Origin: Centroberyx gerrardi
Lineage: Eukaryota > Chordata > Actinopteri > Beryciformes > Berycidae
Assembly: GCF_048128805.1 (NCBI RefSeq)
Contig: NC_135997.1
Coordinates: 7,911,616-7,975,615, forward strand
Reading direction: 5' to 3'
DNA: 64,000 nucleotides
Positions 37,239 through 48,101 of the stretch are shown one piece after another (positions within the stretch are counted from its first letter, which is position 1; every line of letters starts with the position of its first letter). The notes beneath the pieces are model-generated. The model was not told the origin of the DNA, searched no databases, and worked only from the letters and a program-made list of their open reading frames with translations. Position numbers and translations under genes: made by a program.

Positions 37239-39613
37239 TTCTGCAGATGTGGGGTTACCGCTCTGCTCTGCTCTTTGAAGCGTCTCTTCCTGGGTCCAGT
37301 TGACACACTGAGTGTTAGCGCAGTAAAAGGTGACACAGCTCAGGTCAATTACTGCTGCTGCGGCCTGGGCCGAGGTGTGAGTTGGACACTGCTAATGGTC
37401 CTCAACCTCCCTCTCTACATCCTTTTACCAGCATGGATGTCTCTTTTGGTTGCATAATGATACATGTTTGGATTTTATTCGCTCCAAACACCAAACCTAG
37501 TCATTGTGAAAATGTCATGTTAATACCTGTATTCCACTGTCAAAACAGGACAGATCATTTTATGGCAGCACATGAAGGGCTGAATGTTACTGTGATAAAA
37601 TTAAATTCAGGATCAGTGTTCACTTAAGAAGTTTGTGTATAAACATGCGTGTGTGTTTGTTTGTGGGCACATTACACGATGCTGCAGGCAAGTTTGTTCA
37701 TTTGTGCATTACGGCTGGTGTAATAGGCCTTGTTAGAGAATGTGAACCAGCGTTGTGCTCCACCGTCGGGGGAATACTCTGATCCCACCTAATGCAGGAA
37801 CAGCTGTTAGGGATCACAGTCTTAGCTGCTCACCATATCTGTTCATGTATCAGAAAAAGCAGAGCCTAGCTTGTAAAAACACACTCTGCCTTAGTGGCTT
37901 TAAGGGAGAAAGAGGTTCTAAAATAAGCAGCGAGGTTCTGACTCAGGACAGTGGAAGGTTTATACAGAAACCTCTACTTCAGCTCACAGTTGTAACGCTT
38001 GCAACGCAAATGAAAAAAATATGTAAACCCATACAAAAAATGTACCAGCTGTGCTGTATGGTTTAAATGAGTCATTTTGTGCACCCTGTAATTGTCAGTA
38101 CCCGCTGAACAATTTGTTCATATTTTAGGGTAGTTACATTGTTGTTGTCCCTCATATTATGTCACCTAAAATATCTAATCTAAATTCTTTACAAATTCCC
38201 TAATTTTCTTTTACAAACAAGATCCTCTTTGATCCTCCCTCAGATTGCTCTTGGCGGTACCTGGACGTGTGTATTTTTGGGTCAGTTCCATGCATATGTG
38301 CACATACTGTATGCCTGTGTGTGTGTGGGGGTAGTGGTGGTATGTTTGTTCAGTGCATGCCTGTTTAGAAGGGATGGAGCTGCCTGTATAAAGGGTGGCC
38401 GGTGTGTTTGTTTGACCCTGGCGCTCAGAGACACTCTGAGCAGTGGCGTCAGGGGGATTTCAGCAGGGACAGTCATACTGTGCAGCCATTTATCATCTCC
38501 ACACCGCATAGCCAACCTTTCCATTACCAAGTCAATCAATTAACCTATCTATATAGACATGGGTGGGGTCATCGGGTGGAGGGATAGAAGTCAGGGTTAT
38601 CTTTTGAATGATTGAAATGGGCCCTTAAATAATCCTTGACAAATTGGCATCCAAAGCTACTGGTTATATTATGCTGCCACAGTCTTTCTCGAATCCTTTC
38701 AGTATCAGAGAGGCTGAATAAACTGTACCTTGACGGATTAGTAGTTTTACAGGGTTGTCTTAAATTTTCCTACAGAATAGACTGCAAAGTCAATTTTGGC
38801 TCACAAAAATCCTTTTGAAAATCTATATTTTTTATTTGTTTTGAGAAAAATTGTGAAGTAGGAAATATAATGCTTATAATTGAACAAATGGAAAGCACTC
38901 CAGAGATTGCTTTCAGATCAGTTGTGTAAGTTTGTGGAGGAATGATTGTGTTTGGTGTGTCTGTTTTCCAGCTCCACAAGAGGACTCTGAGGAGCTCGCT
39001 TCTCAAGCCAGGAAGCTGACCATAACTGTGCCGGACAAGAGAGACAAGAAAAAAGTCTCCTTCAATGATACCAGGATAGAAGGAGAAAGAAAGAGACAGG
39101 TAAACATTAGACTGCGCTGTAAGGTGCAAATGTCTCTTGGGGAATCTGAACTCTATTTGTTCCTATACCCTGGGTATAATGCTAATACTAATACTACTAA
39201 TAAGAATAAGAATGATTATAATAAAAATAAGAATAATAAATCTTATCTATGTCACACTTTTCAAAACTGTGTTATAAGCAGTTCTGTACAAACAAAATAA
39301 AAACAAGAACTAAAAGTCAATAAGGCAAGAAAAAAATACCAAGCCTGAATTTAAACAAGATTACATGAGAATAAAACAGACAAGAATCAAATAGGTAAAA
39401 AAAAAATATTATATAGTTGTTTTTGTTTTGCCACAGGCTTTAATGCATTGTATATTTGTTTGTAATTCTCTATTTTGATTTTTACATTACCAATGATGTA
39501 AAAATGTTGAAATTGTGAAAAAAGTAGACTTGACATGTGGATGAGATTATGCACAGTATAAATCAGCTTAAATAATTAATTTTAGGTGACATGCTGCTTT
39601 AAGCATTCATTTT

Positions 39614-39644
<31 letters not shown>

Positions 39645-39801
39645 CCAGTCCCGTCATGGCAGGCCCGGTCCAGAGTTCAAGCCATGTGCCCAGAGCCCTT
39701 TGGTGTTGCGCTACCTCCAGATCCACAAGATCCCCGTCCCAGTGGGCTCTTACAAGATCAAATGCACTGAGGTTACACCTAAACCTTCAGATGACCAGTA
39801 G
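16760..39801 (+). CDS. fam227b: FAM227B-like protein (FWWh domain)
   Basis: Function is not established; the family is defined by an FWWh-type domain. Exons: 16760-16831, 17860-18088, 18187-18230, 18355-18393, 18483-18587, 19380-19478, 19842-19946, 20031-20154, 20268-20366, 38972-39099, 39649-39801 (stop TAG). All junctions are GT/AG and in phase, giving 398 residues against about 508 in human. The start has a good context (aaacATGG). The family signatures are [20 protein letters not shown] followed by [10 protein letters not shown] in exon 6, [20 protein letters not shown] in exon 8, and [18 protein letters not shown] in the last exon. The gene is divergent from DTWD1, and FGF7 lies antisense inside intron 9 (20367-38971), an arrangement also known in human. 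The 3' end is uncertain: candidate extra exons at 43104-43158 and 43607-43702 would be reached if a weak donor inside the last exon were used. Small exons inside the large intron could have been missed. Confidence 0.88.
20755..21800 (+). mobile_element. Decayed hAT transposase relic
   Basis: Near 21492-21530 one frame reads [13 protein letters not shown], and an adjacent frame just before it reads [10 protein letters not shown]. Near 21617-21655 a frame reads [18 protein letters not shown]. These are in the order expected for the C-terminal dimerisation region of hAT transposases (Charlie/ZBED-like group). Frameshifts and stops separate them. A word aaggcccgcgggttgg at 20760 is of a kind often seen beside such elements. 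The element lies in FAM227B intron 9. Confidence 0.65.
23680..23733 (+). repeat. GT-rich microsatellite
   Basis: Interrupted GT repeat inside FAM227B intron 9. Confidence 0.85.
25931..30867 (-). CDS. fgf7: Fibroblast growth factor 7 (keratinocyte growth factor)
   Basis: Secreted paracrine growth factor made by mesenchyme; in vertebrates it signals to epithelia through the FGFR2-IIIb receptor with heparan sulfate. Minus-strand coding exons in transcript order: 30867-30582, 26436-26330, 26146-25931 (stop TGA). Phases agree and give 202 residues (human 194). A hydrophobic signal peptide covers about residues 1-31, with the mature start at Cys32 as in human. The sequon at Asn45 (NCS) is conserved; further sequons at 86 and 123 are not in human. 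Diagnostic blocks are [20 protein letters not shown] in exon 1, [16 protein letters not shown] in exon 2, and [10 protein letters not shown] plus the basic heparin-binding stretch RGKKTRREH in exon 3. It is closer to FGF7 than FGF10 in its N-terminus (MRKWMLTW). The C-terminus is longer than human, ending in an acidic/basic tail after HFIPM. The gene lies wholly inside FAM227B intron 9, antisense. Confidence 0.96.
26437..30581 (-). other. FGF7 intron 1
   Basis: This 4.1 kb intron separates the signal/N-terminal exon from the trefoil-core exons. It holds a long CA microsatellite at about 28274-28339 and AT-rich sequence. No coding segment is recognisable. It could carry FGF7 regulatory elements, which sequence reading alone cannot show. 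Confidence 0.6.
28274..28339 (+). repeat. CA microsatellite
   Basis: About 32 CA units with one early interruption, inside FGF7 intron 1. Confidence 0.9.
32960..33795. mobile_element. MITE-like element with long inverted ends
   Basis: The left end reads gccccctttccactgaaggc. The right end is its reverse complement with one mismatch over 24 bases (…ttggccctcagtggaaagggggc). The similarity continues more weakly inward (aggaactctagcctgg against its counterpart). The 836 bp element has no coding potential. Such ccctttccact ends are common in fish, often in Harbinger- or hAT-like families. No clear target-site duplication was seen. Confidence 0.7.
34925..35035 (+). repeat. Repeat tail with ATT microsatellite
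   Basis: The words aagtgctatataaataaagc are followed by tattattattatt. This is the usual 3' end of a fish SINE/LINE copy with an expanded terminal microsatellite. Confidence 0.55.
35453..35514 (+). repeat. CT microsatellite
   Basis: Long CT run with few interruptions inside FAM227B intron 9. Confidence 0.9.
36354..36412 (+). repeat. GT microsatellite
   Basis: Interrupted GT/GC repeat in FAM227B intron 9. Confidence 0.85.
37171..37236 (+). repeat. CA microsatellite
   Basis: Two CA runs separated by a short CGCACACAG interruption, in FAM227B intron 9. Confidence 0.9.
39617..39645 (+). repeat. GT microsatellite at the last FAM227B acceptor
   Basis: The GT run ends in ccag directly before the exon starting at 39649, so it occupies the pyrimidine-tract position. 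Confidence 0.9.
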
Positions 39802-40520
39802 TGGCTCCAGGGAAAAAGCCTACGGTTTACACTTGTCATTTTGAAGTGACTTTAAAGATCTGATTCTAAAGATCGGATTTTATGAGATCAGATTGCTGAG
39901 CACTTGACCTGAAAATTGCTGTTATGTGTCTCCTGTGGCTGCATTTATTTAAATTTGGGTCTGTATTACTATTTCACGCTCTCTCCTTCTCCATTTCTTT
40001 ATACTGCTTGTATGCACATTACAGCGGGATTGTAACTACGTAGATTTCCAATTACTATGTAAATCTCACTACTTCCATATCTGCTTTTGAGGATCTGATA
40101 GCAGTATAAGGAAAATCAAACTTTTATACATCCCAACCTGTCGCTTAAAGATCCAGTGCACTGATCTGATTTTATTTAAGTCAAGAAAAGCTTGCTATGG
40201 ATTTCGAACATGAGGAGTATCGCTTCTTTTGTTTGTGATGGTTCATCTAATTTGTTATTCCTGCTTTAGTGCCCTTTTCTCTGTTCCCAGCCAATTGGCT
40301 CTGCTAAACTCAGTGTTCCTGTCCACATGCAAAGCAGCGCCCATTTTCTATCAGCCATCATGTCTGAACCAGAAGCCTCTAACATTCACGGTACAGTTGG
40401 CGCTAAAGTAAACTGTTTATTGAAAAAAAAAATGCCTACTGTGAAAACCATTAAATATTTAAATAACACATGGCAAAATCCATGCCAAATGGAAAGTACA
40501 AGTCAAGGATTATCAACAGG

Positions 40521-40521
40521 G

Positions 40522-40579
<58 letters not shown>
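40521..40579 (+). repeat. CT microsatellite
   Basis: Nearly pure CT run downstream of FAM227B. Confidence 0.9.
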
Positions 40580-40580
<1 letters not shown>

Positions 40581-41574
40581 CCCCCCTCCTGTCTTATTCT
40601 CTACCTTACTCACACACAGACCAAATCCCTCGCTATTTGCCCATCTTTCCCACTTAACTTTAGGTGTCTGATGAAAACTAATGAGCATGTTCATGACAAG
40701 GAGAGAAGTGAGAAATTGCAAATAACCGCATTATTGTTATTTTATTCCAGCCACACTTTCCCTGGCTGTCTGACAGTATGTGGCGCCTCATTGCATTCTG
40801 TCAACCAATCAGAGCGTCATTTTTTCCAGACAGTAGATTGGATATCTAAAACGGTTTGATTCTGTTGATATCCAAGGTGCCAGTTTCTCAAAGGGCGTTA
40901 GTCAAACTTACAGATACAGTGATACTATTTTGGGTAACTTTGCCCTTTGTTGAACAATACCATGAGTTTGGAAAATGTGATTCTCATTGCACCTTAATAC
41001 ATCCTGGCATTGACAGGACAAGTGTACAGTAAGAATGGATAACATTGAGAATAGTTTTGTTGTTGCTGTTTCATTGCATGCACGACTACTAAAGGGGCTA
41101 CTATACTGCTGATTATTCGAGTCTTGCTGTGTCATAATGTTTCATGACAAAAACACTTTATTTGGATAGTCCATTGCTGATATTCAACTAACTATCAGGT
41201 GTCAAAAAGTAGATATTCAACAAAGTGTCACTTGTCAATATCTGTACAGGCTATGTAACCCAAACCCTGACCAAAATTTTTAACCCTAACACACACATTG
41301 ATTATCTGTCGACTACTTTTCACACTGTTGTGACTTTCACCTGAAACTCAGTAGACTTTTTAGTGACACATTATAGTCATTTGATAGCAAGTTGAGTATC
41401 AGCATTGGACTATCCAGATAAAGTGTGACCATAATGACTTCCAGCAGCCTATAGAGCTGAGAGAGTTATCTTGCATTAATGTGTCACACTAGACTCGTCC
41501 TCTCAGAGTTTGCTGTCACCGCTGTTTGCAGAGCTGCAGTTGGCTTCCTCGCTGACACAAAATGCTTCCAGATG

Positions 41575-41735
41575 AGTCTCTCTCTCTTCTCCTGAGTCTC
41601 TGTCTCACTCTCTCTTTTTGCTCTCTGTGATTGTCTCTCTTTCTGTCTCACTCTGTTCTTGTCACTCTTTCTCTGTCTCTTTCTCTGTCTGTCTGTCTGT
41701 CGCTTCTCTGTCTTTCTAGCTGCCTCTGTCTCCGT
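41575..41735 (+). repeat. Polypyrimidine CT-rich tract
   Basis: A 160-base stretch of imperfect CTCT/CTGT repeats. The opposite strand is open but low in complexity, so it is not a gene. Confidence 0.8.
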
Positions 41736-42639
41736 CACTATACAGCTGGTGTGCAGGTTGTTTTACAATAATCATATGTTTCGCCCCCTGAACAACATCC
41801 TTATTAAAACAGACTAACAAATAGCATTCTAATAAAATGCCATGGCTCATCTAGGCGCAGTGCTCCACATTCTAGTCCAATCATGTGCGTGGGATTAGGA
41901 ACAGCGGGGTGCAGTGATAATAACACGTGTGAGGTTCAAACACACCAAGCCTATTAACTTCATGAACAGAGCCATGCGTGGGGCTTCACTGGGGTAAATG
42001 GGGCACTTAATGAACCTGGCACCAGAGAGGGTGTGTGAAGAGGAGGGGCGGGGTGGTGGGGGGTTCGGGGAGTGGGGCCACAAAAGTGTTTTAGACAGTG
42101 TGTCCAGAGTTGGTATTCTGGGGGCTTGATAGCTTATTATCAGCATAGGTATGGAATATGAGGAATATTTCTTTGACAAATGGGAGTTTTCTGTAAAAGT
42201 ACTGAAGCTGCACCAGACAGAACATGATGTTGCTGTCAGCATGCCTGTGACACTCTGCATTTCTCATAGCATTCATTCATGTATTCATTCATATGTATGT
42301 TTATTGAATATATGTAAAAAAATGTTTTTCAATGTATTTTAATGCAAAAGCTATAATGCAGGCTGCAGGCTTTATAACATTTAGTTAGCCTAGGTAGTTG
42401 CCACAAACATTTTCACTAAATGCACCGTTTTGCCTGTTGACCTGTGACTTTTCATGGCAATAGAAAATACAAACAAGTTAAGGGGATATTGTCGTCATTC
42501 ATCTAGCCATGCGCAATTAGCTTGTGACTCAAAAAATAGGGCACAAGATGTGACGGGTATCAACTCTCTGAAAATAAAATCCAGTGTCAGTGCATTGTTG
42601 CTACAAATCACAACAATGGCTGCACACAGACACACACTT

Positions 42640-42935
42640 CTGGATTTTGGGAATATCTACCATTTTTCCTTGCAGATTTGCTCAAACTCAGTCAAGTTGG
42701 ATGGGGAGCTTCTGTGAACAGCTATCTTCAAGTCATTCCACAGATTTTTAATGGGATTCAAATCTGTACTTTGGCTGGGCAAGACACCTTAACAAGACGA
42801 GGCTTCACAGCTGGGACGGCGTTACATGGGTGATAAGCTGTGCCTGTTACAGCATTACAGCTGAAGAGTTTAATTTGTGTTTCATCAAATTCAACCACAG
42901 AATCTTGTGTCTCTTGCTCTCAGTTTTTCACATGC
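42640..42935 (-). mobile_element. Tc1/mariner transposase relic
   Basis: Read on the minus strand, fragments match Tc1 transposase in the right order. KILW lies near 42910, GTAYHPCNAVPAVK lies near 42800-42850, and PSQSTDLNPIKNLWNDLKIA then PSNLTEFEQICKEKW follow to about 42645. Stops, frameshifts and a deletion between the middle and last blocks show it is dead. The DLNPI block is the family's third catalytic region. Confidence 0.8.
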
Positions 42936-43103
42936 TATATAAATCAAGATTTCTTGCTTGTTTCTACAAAATTATATTTGTACCAACCCATGCATCTGTC
43001 TACTGTACATACACACACAAACACACACACATGCACATTATGTAATGATGGCTTCAGTGTAACTTTTCCATTAGAATCTACTTGCTTAACTTGTGTCTCT
43101 CAG

Positions 43104-43158
43104 CTAAACCCAGAGAAATGGAGGAGCGAAGCCAAAAACATCATCAGGACCACAACAG
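43104..43158 (+). other. Candidate downstream FAM227B exon
   Basis: A 55-base segment bounded by a good acceptor (ctctcag) and a good donor (gtaaga). In frame 0 it reads LNPEKWRSEAKNIIRTTT. That would follow ...KIKCTE if a weak donor (GAG then gttaca) inside the last annotated FAM227B exon were used. The hydrophobic pattern resembles what I recall of the family just after the TE motif, but this is weak. Another frame gives a different open peptide. Confidence 0.3.
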
Positions 43159-43606
43159 GTAAGACATTACAATTAACAATTCTGACACTTCACAATATTA
43201 GCGCTCTTTCCTGCACAGGTCATTTTAGGCCATAACTCTTATTACCTCTGTGACAGTTGCACTTAGCCTCAGCCAGGATATCCTGAATAAATGGGTAAGA
43301 GTTCATAATTGACTCCCAGGATCCAAAATAACCATGTGTACTGTACACACACTAATATGTTTTTTTTCATGACAGCTTGTGGTGCTACTGCTGATTACTG
43401 CTCTCACTTTTCACTCCAGAGTATAACTGGAATTGGGCAACACAAATCGTGTGCAGCCTTACGATGCAAAAATAAAATTTGTGACCTGAAACTGGAATCG
43501 CTGAAAAACAAAAAAACAAAGCCTAAAAACAAACAATGTAAGTGAGTGTTCTGTGAACCCCTTAAATGGAAAGACTGAGTTGTGGTGTGGTTTGGGTTTG
43601 TCACAG

Positions 43607-43702
43607 ACACACAGACAGCAGGAGAGGCCAGAGAGGGAGAAGGAGCAGGAGGAAGCCAAGACCTCCGACCAACCAGTGAGTGGGAACACCTCCAGTCGAA
43701 AG
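43607..43702 (+). other. Candidate terminal-region exon
   Basis: A 96-base, highly hydrophilic segment after a good acceptor (tttgtcacag) and before a donor-like aggtaga. In one frame it is rich in Glu, Lys and Arg. An AATAAA at 43821-43826 lies just beyond, which would suit a gene end. Its phase does not join unambiguously to 43104-43158, so it is only a candidate. Confidence 0.25.
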
Positions 43703-44620
43703 GTAGATGCACACACTCTCATTAGCTGTCCTTCACTTTAGTGTTGGCTATTGTAATTACTGAATATTATAAGCAGAAAGGACTCATGATCAAAATAAAT
43801 CTCCCTTCGGTGGAAGGCCGAATAAAATTCCTTTTGGGGCAGAGCTCGCTTTGGATCCATCTGAAGTCTTCCCTAATCTTCTCATAGCTACTGGCTTTAG
43901 TGGAGCCATAACCATAACACTGAGTCACTCAACTGTTCATTGGCTTCTGATAGGAATGTCTGTGTCATGTGTTATGACAGAAGTTAACGAGAGCCAGTAT
44001 TTTGTGTTTTATTTTCATAACCCTCATTACGAAAGGTTGACAAGTTCATGCATGCGCGAGTGCACGCACACACACATACAAGTTCCAATTTATATGGTAA
44101 CCATTTTTCAAAACATGGAGCAAAACAAATTTTTTATCAAGTTTACATCTTTTGCTTTCAACGCTGAACATAATCTCAGTGGTATTTACATGTTTATTTG
44201 CATCCACAAGCTAGTCATCGCTCACGTCTATTTGTTTGTGAACAGAGTTATGATTGATAACATGAGGTTAACTGTGGGGCTGTCTATACAAATGTCAGAT
44301 GTGTATGTGTGTGTGTGTGTGTGCGCACGCGCCAAGGCTTGTCCATGTCTATGTGATGTATCCATGTGGTTTTATTTCTGACAAGTAAAGCACCACGCTC
44401 TGTAGCTTTTAGATAACGGTGACTCTCAATCTCTGTCTCGCCTCTTTCTCTGTCTCATTCTGAGGATGAATGTCTTTTTAATGGTGGGGGTGGGAGAAGC
44501 AGAGCGGAGCTGGAGAACAGGAGCTGATGTTGGAGGGAGATCAGACACATTATCCCTCTGAATTCTTCCTGATAGCAGCTAATTCAGCAGCGAGTCGGCT
44601 AGCTGCTACCAACCATACGG

Positions 44621-44629
<9 letters not shown>

Positions 44630-44677
<48 letters not shown>
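44630..44677 (+). repeat. CT microsatellite
   Basis: CT run followed directly by two telomere-like units (ctaaccctaaccct). Confidence 0.85.
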
Positions 44678-44679
<2 letters not shown>

Positions 44680-45010
44680 AACCCTAACCCTCTCTCCATC
44701 TCTCTTCCAGTAAGAGATTGGCCTTGAGCTTGGGCCTTTTCCTTGGTAATTGGGCAATGGTCTATGTTATGGCTTGACACCATTTTTTCCCCCGCTATTT
44801 CTCCTGTCTGTAATTCCACCTCATCTCTCCATGTTAGCATTATTCTGGCAAGATCAGAGGTCACAGTTTGAGTGTTTCATTAAAACCCTCTATCGTCTGG
44901 GAAACCAAGACTTCCCTTAGAGAGAGGAGATTCTTGCGGAGAGACAGAGATAAATAAACAGGAGATGTTCGTGTGTAGAGCAGGTGGTGTCAAGAAGAAA
45001 GAGCCTGGTG

Positions 45011-45060
45011 CGTGTGTGTGTGTGTGTGTGTGTCTATGTGTTTGGGTGTGTGTGTGTGTT
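45011..45060 (+). repeat. GT microsatellite
   Basis: GT repeat with a short interruption, in the FAM227B-COPS2 interval. Confidence 0.85.
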
Positions 45061-46960
45061 GCCATATGTCAAATAGGGACCCATGTGAGGGAACATGCAT
45101 GCGAGAAGCCAGGCCACAGGCCAGAGGAAATAACTTTTGAAAACAGTTATGTCCTGAACTGGCCTGGTTTATAACCGAAGGTGTGCCGCTGTCGTCTGCT
45201 CGAACAAAACAAACTGCTGAACTTTGGAAGGCGACATGTGTTTCTGTTTACCTATGACATCTGTTGCAGGGAATTAGTCATAAAAAGCACTTGAAACATT
45301 CCCTTAACTGCCATTCTTCTTAGTAACAAAGCACGCATAGTGAAGTGGTGTTAAAAACAGGCAACAAAATACACAATATTTCTAATTGACCACAGATTAA
45401 ACAGAGTCAGAGCTTTATTTATTTTCAACTAACCGATGGAGAACATTTGGTTCATCTAAAAGTGCACTTGCAATTTCGCCCCATCTGTGTTTATCAGTTT
45501 TATTATCTAAATTATATAATAACATACATAATAATGCAAGCAGAATCTCAACTGGTCATTATTTCTGCAATTTAATACATATAATACATTATCATTTATA
45601 TTTTCAAATATGAATGAATCACTGCTTTGGTAATGACCATGAACCTCTTAACCGAGGCTTTTGTTTTATTCTTTTATTTAATTGCCCAAACAAAGAGCTG
45701 ACATTTTTTGCATAATGTATAGAGAGAGTGAGGCTGCTTCGTATTGCCGGCATGCTTTTTCCATTAGCCCAAGAAGACATTGCTCCCTACTTGAGAAGAT
45801 GACAGGCTGGGAGGATGAAAACATTGAATAAACAGTTCTGGCCAAATGGAGGGATAGCATGCGTTTACAGATTAGTCCTTCCCACAGGGCGGAGGGGCCT
45901 GTTTCACAATGTGCTTTCACTCAGCCCATATCTAGAGTTGCGTGAGAGATTTCCATATCTCACACACTCTTGTAAATCACAATTGAACAGTAGTAACTCA
46001 GAGAATGAACTCCAAACACGTCTGCTTTCAATTTGGGCCCAGGGGGCCTGCCAAGGCTGGGGCAGGCTCAGAGACCACCCTTCAGCGCAGATTTACTGGC
46101 CTCATCACCTCGCGGGACTGCAGGACCGCCCGCCCCGCTCCCGTCGCACTCAGACACACACCTCACACCTTTACGGCTGGGGGTGTGGAGGTGGGACATT
46201 GGGGGGGGGGATTCACATCGTGGTGTATTTGCACCCCACAAACAGATATATTTACAGCATTTGCAAGGAAAACCACTCACATGATGCAAAAATGCAAAAA
46301 ATTATATAGCATGCAAATGTTTCCTTTGGTTGCAAACGTATTTTTCACCCCTTATATAACATTGAAAACTTGCATTAAATTTTCAACGACAACACATGTA
46401 CATAGACTCCCTGAAGAGACAGATTTGTCTGCTGCATGTTGTGAATCTTGGATCTCTTTGAAAGGTGCAGTATGTCTGCTTGGGCGAACGCTGCTTGCTC
46501 TAAATCACCGGCTCCATCCAGTATTCAAAATCACACAATTCATGCAAGCTGGAGATTTATATTCCCTCTCCACTCCGCTCCTGGCCTTACTCAGCAATTG
46601 GACACACCAGTTCACGTTCTGGTGATTAAATACTCCCCCGTTTATGGACCATGTGATCCTATAACATGGGAAGTGTGCATGAGTCAGCTTCAGCGCTCAT
46701 CAATATTGTTTCTGCTGTGACTTCTATGCAGTCACGCCACTCATCTGTCCCCCGGCTCAAGGAGCTTGCGCACAGATGCGTACAGTAATGCTGCAAAATG
46801 TGCAGAGGGTGAAGAAAGTTGTCTGATGAACGCAGCTCTTTGCGATGCTCTTGCTGACACGGTTCAAACAGCTGGGTGAGAGGTTCAGCGGAGGAGAAGG
46901 AAGAGACAGATGTGGCTGTGGCAAAAGGGCATCAGTTGGATCGATCAGTATGATGTGCAG

Positions 46961-47423
46961 CAGGGTTGGGGGTCAATTCATGAATGAGCTCAATTCAATT
47001 CAACTGAGGAATTGGAATTTTTTTGGTTTTTTCTTACCACATATCTGAGATTACGTGTAGTGTTATATATTATCAATACTGAATATCATAAAATGTTAAA
47101 GGGGCCTTTCAGGTGATATTTGATGCATAACATGTCATTGTAATACATACATTATGATTGAATGTATTTGATTTTGTCTTTTATTTGATTCATAATGTTT
47201 GATTCATAATGTTTAACAAGTTAAGACAACCTCTCTTAAAAGTGGAATTTCATGGAATTTAATGGAATTCAATTCAGGAAACAACTTATTCCCATTAAAT
47301 TCCATGAAATTCCACTTCTGTTTCCTTGGAGCTGGATGCAATTCAATTCCAATTCCAACTCAAGGAATTGATTTGGAATTTACCACGCATTCTCAATTCA
47401 ATTCATGAATGGCCCCGACCCTG
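46961..47423. mobile_element. hAT-superfamily MITE with perfect 8-bp target duplication
   Basis: The element starts CAGGGTTGGGGGTCAATTCA and ends with the imperfect reverse complement ...GGCCCCGACCCTG. It is flanked on both sides by the identical 8-mer ATGTGCAG (46953-46960 and 47424-47431). CAGGG-type ends and an 8-bp duplication are hallmarks of hAT elements. The 463 bp body is rich in CAATTC/GAATTG words and is non-coding. A second, partial copy is at 1-82. Confidence 0.85.
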
Positions 47424-48069
47424 ATGTGCAGACATTATGGAGTCAAGTTGAAGAGGACAAAAGTGGTGGCGTACTTTTTTTAAGAGCTAGTTCTAGTTGA
47501 GGGTTATGATTGTCTGGCAGAACTTTAGGAGAGTGGAGAGTGGCTCAGAGAGAGAGGCAGTGGGACTTGATCAGCCTCGCTTTGTGGAAGTGAGGCAGTC
47601 CAGTAGTAATATCCTGACCCGTCTCCTGTCTGGCTGCAGGATGTGGAGTGTTTAACTTCATTCTGGGTGTTTCATAACCAGCCTGATGTGGTCTCCAACA
47701 AGCCCCAGACCTCAGACTTCTCAGTGTCTCAGACACAACGTTTAAATGGATTAATAGAAAATAGCTATCAGATGATTGTCTGTCCACCAGGACCTTACAA
47801 GGATACAGTGTCATTCATTTGATTAAGATAATAGCCAATTTAACGGCAAATTTCAGAATAAGGAAAGATATTGCAAAAGAATTATGATATTTAACTAACT
47901 ACTTAACTATTTCGGTTCTCCAGTAGACACACGATGGAATCACGAAATTGCTAGACAAATCTTGGAGAGTGCCAAACCACAACAATTGTTAGACCAGAAA
48001 GAAAAAAGAGGTTGGTAGAGTAAACAAGATTCTGTGGTTACGAAGAACCACACACCAAGGCCATGTGGG

Positions 48070-48070
<1 letters not shown>

Positions 48071-48100
<30 letters not shown>
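48071..48100 (+). repeat. GT microsatellite
   Basis: Fifteen TG units in the FAM227B-COPS2 interval. Confidence 0.9.

Positions 48101-48101
<1 letters not shown>

Larger units (their letters stand above)
30868..38971. other. FAM227B intron 9, upstream of FGF7
   Basis: The first part, on the minus strand, should hold the FGF7 5' UTR and promoter; no TATA box or clear first non-coding exon was identified. It also contains a MITE-like element with inverted ends (32960-33795), a repeat tail with an ATT microsatellite (about 34925-35035), a CT tract (about 35453-35514), and GT/CA microsatellites near 36354-36412 and 37171-37236. No coding exon is recognisable before 38972. Confidence 0.5.

Noticed and set aside
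43851..44381. 176-codon open frame
   Set aside because: Its end is coded by a GT microsatellite and nothing in it resembles a known protein.
44681..44695. Telomere-like ctaaccctaaccct
   Set aside because: Only two units, next to a CT microsatellite; too short to be an interstitial telomere tract.
46005..46625. 206-codon open frame on the plus strand, the longest in the window
   Set aside because: It begins in G/C-rich sequence, shows no domain or conserved motif, has no splice or promoter context, and its composition looks random. It overlaps other open frames on both strands, as expected by chance.
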